In this document: positions 42,216 to 42,339 of the stretch, one piece after another
Layout: each line of letters starts with the position of its first letter
Numbering within the stretch: position 1 is the first letter of the stretch
From: Verrucomicrobiia bacterium
Lineage (GTDB): Bacteria > Verrucomicrobiota > Verrucomicrobiia > Verrucomicrobiales > Akkermansiaceae
Length of the DNA: 42,339 nt
Reading direction: 5' to 3'
Assembly: GCA_030432565.1 (NCBI GenBank)
Contig: JAUIGV010000040.1
Span: 1 to 42,339 of the forward strand
The notes under the pieces: generated by a model
Database searches by the model: none
What the model saw: only the letters and a program-made list of their open reading frames with translations
What the model was told of the DNA's origin: nothing
Position numbers and translations under genes: made by a program

Positions 42216-42339
42216 GGCCTGACCCCGGAAAATTGGACAATTCAAAAATGTAGATTTGGTGGTAGAAGCAAATCGAAAAAATGAAGAGAAGTCGCTTTAG
42301 CGAAGAACAGAAGGTCCGCATCCTGGAAGAACTCAGGGG
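42215..42339 (+). mobile_element. Left end of an IS3-family insertion sequence
   Basis: The sequence from 42215, TGGCCTGACCCCGGAAAATT followed by GGACA, has the form of an IS3-family terminal repeat (5'-TG, then a TGACCCC...TTGGACA core), and a transposase OrfA start follows 66 bases later. It interrupts a Gfo/Idh/MocA gene exactly here. The element runs off the right edge, so OrfB, the right end and the target-site duplication cannot be seen. The exact first base is estimated. Confidence 0.75.
42281..42339 (+). CDS. IS3-family transposase OrfA (start only)
   Basis: Only the first 19 residues are in the window: MKRSRFSEEQKVRILEELR. The MKRSRFSEEQ start is typical of IS3-family OrfA proteins, which carry an N-terminal helix-turn-helix for binding the IS ends. 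Full OrfA proteins are about 90-100 residues, and the transposase is normally made as an OrfAB frameshift fusion. The rest lies to the right of the window. Confidence 0.8.
   Translation, partial: MKRSRFSEEQKVRILEELR

Overview
The window reads as chromosomal DNA of a Verrucomicrobiota bacterium (PVC superphylum). The evidence is its gene families: Pirellula/Verrucomicrobium-type membrane-bound dehydrogenase plus haem-binding proteins (the TIGR02604/TIGR02603 type), a PSCyt1/PSCyt2/PSD1 (DUF1549/DUF1553) protein beside a Tat-exported DUF1501 protein, a CRTAC1-like FG-GAP lipoprotein, a DUF1080 protein, two sulfatases, a PEP-CTERM protein and large secreted proteins with DxDxDG-type calcium-binding repeats. 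No rRNA, tRNA or CRISPR array was seen. Genus and species cannot be assigned from the sequence alone.

Layout. 1-3598 (minus): the 5' part of a giant secreted multidomain protein that runs off the left edge. 3718-6206: a divergent pair, an EgtB/SenA-type non-haem iron sulfoxide synthase (minus) and a two-domain rhodanese with a CGTGWR active loop (plus). 6273-9536: a secreted cytochrome with propeller, HEAT repeats and C-terminal haem domain. 9537-9915: the only long gene-free stretch; it holds several hairpins upstream of a DUF21/CBS (CNNM/CorC-type) membrane protein, which is translationally coupled to an iduronate-sulfatase-like enzyme. 12494-18884 (minus): a probable operon reading lipoprotein, ResB, CcsA (system II cytochrome c maturation), arylsulfatase, Fic protein. 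18958-23374 (plus): phosphatidylserine decarboxylase, two secreted proteins of unknown function and an EamA transporter. 23426-35684 (plus): a run of exported proteins: DUF1080, a PEP-CTERM protein, a related larger secreted protein, CRTAC1-like lipoprotein, PSCyt/PSD1 protein and DUF1501 protein. 35879-38424: a small coiled-coil protein, DEAD-box helicase, CAP-domain lipoprotein and DUF2721 membrane protein. 38528-41092: a second PVC cytochrome with a discoidin-like tail, closed by a strong terminator. 41164-42339 (minus): GNAT acetyltransferase and a Gfo/Idh/MocA oxidoreductase cut by the left end of an IS3-family element.

How it fits together. Most products are exported and built from modules seen in PVC polysaccharide and organic-matter degraders: sulfatases to remove sulfate esters, a DUF1080 protein, a Gfo/Idh/MocA oxidoreductase, and c-type cytochromes that need the ResB/CcsA system encoded in the same window. 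This is inference from family content; no substrate can be named. The parts most worth a second look are the EgtB-like/rhodanese pair (possible ergothioneine- or selenoneine-type chemistry), the duplicated secreted domains at 1-3598 and 24286-27431, the structured leader at 9537-9915 and the IS insertion at the right edge.
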